The notes beneath the pieces were generated by a model. It did no database searches and was not told the DNA's origin. It worked only from the letters and a program-made list of their open reading frames with translations. Below, one piece after another: positions 6,247 through 8,725 of a stretch of 8,725 nt of DNA (position 1 is its first letter; each line of letters starts with the position of its first letter). The DNA is taken from assembly GCA_020638695.1 (NCBI GenBank), contig JACKIB010000050.1:1-8725 (forward strand), written 5' to 3'. This DNA comes from Planctomycetota bacterium (lineage in GTDB: Bacteria; Planctomycetota; UBA1135; UBA2386). The position numbers and the translations under genes were made by a program.

Positions 6247-7899
6247 CTAGCGGGCTGAAGGTGAAGCCGAACGCACCGGGGCCGGTCTGACCCGAAACAC
6301 ATCGTCCGGGATCTCCCCCCGGATCTCGCTGTTATCACGAATGATTCGCGCCAAGCTGCGTGACTCCACCAAGTGCACGATGTCCGCCGGCAGCCGCTCG
6401 TAGAAGAACCGGTCGCCATCGCGCAGCCGTTCGAACTGGTCGACCAGGATGCGGTGGAACAACCCGCCGACCATGGCTCCATCCACGTGGTCCTCGGCCA
6501 AACCACCGACCCACAAATCGACCTTGTCGATCGTGCCGTACGCGTCGCGCAGTCGGCGTTGCAGGCTCGGGTCGCGGGTGATCTCGGCGAAGCTCCGGGG
6601 CACCGGACGCCCGAGCTGCCGGCACGCTTCCACGTAGCTCGGCAGGCCGTGGTCGCGCCCGCGCTGGATGTTGAGCGCGGCGAGATCGAAGCCCCCGGTG
6701 CCGGGCACGCCACCGAACAGGAAGTTGCGCACTTCGTCGACCACGGCGACATCCACCTCCTCGGCCGGCTGATGTGCCAGGCCGCGCAGGATCGGTGCGA
6801 TGCCGTGACGAACCACCTCGGTCGGGGCGAAGAAGGCGTCGCGCAACGCGAGGTGCCCGTCGGTGATCGGCTGACGCCGCGCGTCGAGGCGCAGCAGTTG
6901 ACTCGGCAACATGCTGTGGCCGAGCCGGAACGCCGCAGCGGCGAACTCGTTGGCGAGATCGGGGATCACCCCCTCGCGATAGCCGCGGTAGGGCCGCAAC
7001 GCTGCTCCCCCGAGCAGCACCGGGAGGAACTCGCGGTAGGTGATCGCCTGGATCTCAGCGCCAACCAGGGCGCGGGCCACTTGGTAGGCGAGCAGCGGCG
7101 AGGCTCCGTTGGCGCGAAACCGCGCGACCCAGGTGTTGTGCTCCCGCATGAACAGGGTGTGCATCGCGATCAGCCCGACCTGCTCGTTGGCACGCACGTC
7201 TCCGGCGAGGAAGAACTCGGCGGACGGGTAGGGCGCGTTGGGTAGCAGCGCGGTGTTGAACGGCAGCAAGTTGCCGCTGCTGGTCCGCAGTCGCCCATCG
7301 GCCTCGGTGAGCGCGATGGCCCGCGCGAGATCGCTGCCGTACACCTGGGAACCGTCGAGGAAGGCCGTGATCGCGTTCTGCTGTTGGCGCAGCTGTCGTT
7401 CCCCAACCAGCGTGTAGGTGGAGCGCTTCATCGGGATCACTGTGGTCCCGCTGCCGCTCGGATCGAACCAGGCGTCTCCCATCGGCACGGGAATGTCGAG
7501 GGCCTCGGTGTCGTGCGTCTCGGTGAGCACCATGTCGTGGTCGATGAACTGCCCCCACTGCCACAGGAAGGACGATGCACCGACACGGTTGGGCCTCGAG
7601 CCGCTCTGCGCGACGACCGTGTTGCTGATCGCGCGCGCCGAGGGTCGGTCGGCCCCGGCCGGCGCGCCACGGCCGTCGGAGTAGGCCGCGCGGGTCGTGC
7701 GCAACAGAACGGCACCGGCCTTTCCCCAGTCGGGGTGGAACGGGTTGTTGTCTGCGCCGTCGAGTGAGCGGAACAGGTCCGTCGCCTGCGCGGGTGCGCT
7801 CGCGCAGCCGAGCGCGACCGCACAGGTCAGCAGGCCGGCGAGGACGAACGGGGATTCGGGCCGCTCTCGGCCGACAGCATCCAGTGCACGTTTCAGCAT
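6247..7899 (-). CDS. Secreted animal-type heme peroxidase (An_peroxidase superfamily)
   Basis: The 550-residue product begins with a signal peptide (hydrophobic core FVLAGLLTCAVALG, likely cleavage after APAQA at residue 39), so it acts outside the cytoplasm. Known members oxidise halides, thiocyanate or organic substrates with hydrogen peroxide. Family landmarks are all visible: WGQFIDHD with Q117, D120 (heme-ester Asp), distal H121 and calcium ligand D122; the calcium loop TAFLDGS (T178, F180, D182, S184); GDVRANEQ with catalytic R236 and heme-ester E239; proximal H328 in FRLGHS; and N410 in LNIQRGRDHG. Q240 replaces the Met that forms the sulfonium link in myeloperoxidase, as in lactoperoxidase. 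Two covalent heme links are therefore expected. The ATG at 7899 is preferred; a TTG at 7983 would add 28 basic residues before the signal. ATG is preceded by a weak purine run (GAAGAAG). The gene is divergent from an ECF sigma gene. The substrate and biological role are not visible. Confidence 0.95.
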   Translation of the reverse strand: MLKRALDAVGRERPESPFVLAGLLTCAVALGCASAPAQATDLFRSLDGADNNPFHPDWGKAGAVLLRTTRAAYSDGRGAPAGADRPSARAISNTVVAQSGSRPNRVGASSFLWQWGQFIDHDMVLTETHDTEALDIPVPMGDAWFDPSGSGTTVIPMKRSTYTLVGERQLRQQQNAITAFLDGSQVYGSDLARAIALTEADGRLRTSSGNLLPFNTALLPNAPYPSAEFFLAGDVRANEQVGLIAMHTLFMREHNTWVARFRANGASPLLAYQVARALVGAEIQAITYREFLPVLLGGAALRPYRGYREGVIPDLANEFAAAAFRLGHSMLPSQLLRLDARRQPITDGHLALRDAFFAPTEVVRHGIAPILRGLAHQPAEEVDVAVVDEVRNFLFGGVPGTGGFDLAALNIQRGRDHGLPSYVEACRQLGRPVPRSFAEITRDPSLQRRLRDAYGTIDKVDLWVGGLAEDHVDGAMVGGLFHRILVDQFERLRDGDRFFYERLPADIVHLVESRSLARIIRDNSEIRGEIPDDVFRVRPAPVRSASPSAR

Positions 7900-8032
7900 C
7901 GTCTTCTTCGGTTGGAGGTCAGTGGTGCGCGGCCGCACCGCGCGTCGCTGCTTCTCCACATGGGCAGGCGGTTTCGCGGACAAATCTGCGACGTCGACGA
8001 CCGGTGGCCGTGGACGCGCGGTGAGACGCCGC
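7900..8032. promoter_or_regulatory. Divergent intergenic region between peroxidase and ECF sigma genes
   Basis: About 130 bases separate the two divergent starts, so both promoters are expected here. A hairpin-forming repeat GGTGCG CGGC CGCACC lies at 7924-7939, about 25-40 bases upstream of the peroxidase ATG, either in its leader or as an operator. I see no convincing -35/-10 pair and no clear ECF-type GGAAC element. GGTGAG at 8020-8025 is the putative ribosome-binding site of the GTG at 8033. Confidence 0.4.
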
Positions 8033-8725
8033 GTGAAGCAGGATTGCGTGCAACGTCACATACCACCCTCCCCGATCCAGACCTTGATCCGCCGTGCCAT
8101 CGGCGGCGACGAGCAGGCGCGGGACGAGTTCGCCCGAATCCACTACGCGTTGGTGCACGCATTCTTGCGGCGCCGCTGGCAGGGGACGACGGCGATGAAT
8201 GGGCTCGACGACGCGGTGCAGGACGTCTTTCTCGATTGCCTGCGACCGGACGGTGCGCTGAGCCGAGTCGATTTCGCTCGTTTGCACAGCATCCGCGCGT
8301 TCTTGCTCGGAATCACCGTTCGCGTGGCGCGCCGCCACGAACGACGACGAGCCAGTCGCCGCCAGCATCAGCGGCCGATGGCGGACCCGAATGCGGTAGT
8401 CGAGAGTCGACCCTCGGTAGCACAGCAACTGGACCGGGTTTGGGCCCGCGCGTTGGTGCAGCGAGCGCTCGCCCGTCTCGATCATCTGGCCGAAGTCGAC
8501 CCGCGGCGGCAGCGCCGCGTCGCCTTGCTGCGGCTTCGCTACATCGAGGACATTCCCCTGCGCGAGCTCGCCGAGGTATGGTCGGTCGACCCGGCGTGGC
8601 TGCACCACGAACACTCCACGGCGCGCCGTGAATTGTCGGGCGCGCTGCGCACGGTGTTGGCCGGTGTGCTCCGCGTGCGGCACGAAGACCTGGAGCTCGA
8701 GTGCGCTCGCTTGCTCGAGTTCTTC
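8033..8725 (+). CDS. ECF-type RNA polymerase sigma factor, 3' end outside the window
   Basis: An open frame of 231 codons reaches the window edge without a stop. Sigma region 2 covers about residues 18-100: GDEQARDEFARIHYALVHAF, LDDAVQDVFLDCLR (region 2.2, like the usual DLVQEVFL) and RAFLLGITVRVARRHERRR (region 2.4, -10 recognition). After a linker, region 4 runs from about residue 140 to 200: LARLDHLAEVDPRRQRRVAL, then LRYIEDIPLRELAEVW and LHHEHSTARREL, a helix-turn-helix for the -35 element. The helix-turn-helix motif is less canonical than in most ECFs (WSVDPAWLHHEH where GISxGTVKSR is usual). GTG 8033 has GGTGAG seven bases upstream; GTG 8048, with AGGA four bases upstream, is nearly as good, and GTG 8021 is possible. 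The C-terminus continues past region 4 (EDLELECARLLEFF), so a short extension or extra domain may follow. Divergence from the peroxidase gene hints at a regulatory link, but this is unproven. Confidence 0.85.
   Translation, partial: MKQDCVQRHIPPSPIQTLIRRAIGGDEQARDEFARIHYALVHAFLRRRWQGTTAMNGLDDAVQDVFLDCLRPDGALSRVDFARLHSIRAFLLGITVRVARRHERRRASRRQHQRPMADPNAVVESRPSVAQQLDRVWARALVQRALARLDHLAEVDPRRQRRVALLRLRYIEDIPLRELAEVWSVDPAWLHHEHSTARRELSGALRTVLAGVLRVRHEDLELECARLLEFF

Noticed and set aside
5424..6752. A 442-codon minus-strand open frame spanning the peroxidase end, the palindromic element and the secreted-protein start
   Set aside because: It overlaps the true peroxidase frame out of phase and is Arg/Ser/Pro-rich throughout, with no recognisable segment.
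6373..7245. A 290-codon plus-strand open frame opposite the peroxidase
   Set aside because: It is the antisense of well-conserved peroxidase codons and has no signal or motif of its own.
7840..7899. Lipoprotein signal (VALGC) in the peroxidase leader
   Set aside because: The residues before the Cys do not fit the lipobox order (Leu at -3, small at -2 and -1), while APAQA gives a good signal peptidase I site.
7912..8631. A 239-codon plus-strand open frame and a 254-codon minus-strand frame over the sigma factor region
   Set aside because: The frame starting at 8033 gives clear sigma region 2 and 4 motifs, while these two give Arg/Ala/Pro-rich sequence without motifs.
1..8725. CRISPR array, tRNA, rRNA, integrase or attachment site
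   Set aside because: I saw no regularly spaced direct repeats, no tRNA cloverleaf or rRNA-like stretch, and no recombinase gene in any frame.

Overview
The window is high-GC bacterial DNA. It holds two same-direction membrane-protein genes (the first broken), a large secreted protein of unknown function, a secreted animal-type heme peroxidase, and the start of an ECF sigma factor gene that runs off the right edge. Base composition, the divergent ECF sigma factor, the secreted peroxidase and the unfamiliar large secreted protein would fit a Planctomycetota-like or Myxococcota-like environmental bacterium. That is an inference from style: there is no rRNA, tRNA or marker gene here to settle it.

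Left part (1-2936, plus strand): the remains of a polytopic membrane protein (1-787), interrupted by an in-frame TGA and a -1-type frame change, are followed 34 bases later by an intact 704-residue multi-pass membrane protein. The intact protein looks like a GT-C-type glycosyltransferase and carries a C-terminal discoidin (F5/8 type C) domain. The end of the broken gene resembles the soluble segment of the intact one that follows its membrane region, so the two are probably paralogues from one operon for surface glycan or lipid-linked sugar transfer.

Middle (2937-5628): a short convergent intergenic region contains a 12-bp perfect hairpin that probably ends the minus-strand transcript. It is followed by a large minus-strand gene for an exported protein with a beta-rich N-terminal two-thirds and a long lysine/alanine-rich coiled coil near the C-terminus. 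Its reading frame contains a clear signal peptide, but there is no ATG, GTG or TTG in frame upstream of that peptide. A CTG with a GAGGAG ribosome-binding site seven bases upstream is the best start, giving 829 residues.

Right part (5629-8725): a 618-base non-coding stretch contains a roughly 180-bp imperfect palindrome with 16-bp perfect terminal inverted repeats, which looks like a small non-autonomous mobile element (MITE-like). Next comes a minus-strand animal-type heme peroxidase with every heme-linking and catalytic residue of the myeloperoxidase/lactoperoxidase type. It is divergently arranged, over about 130 bp, with the ECF sigma factor, which is open to the window end. No CRISPR array, tRNA, rRNA or complete insertion sequence was found. 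I did not find a convincing new multi-gene system. The most novel single items are the unknown secreted coiled-coil protein with its CTG start and the palindromic element.
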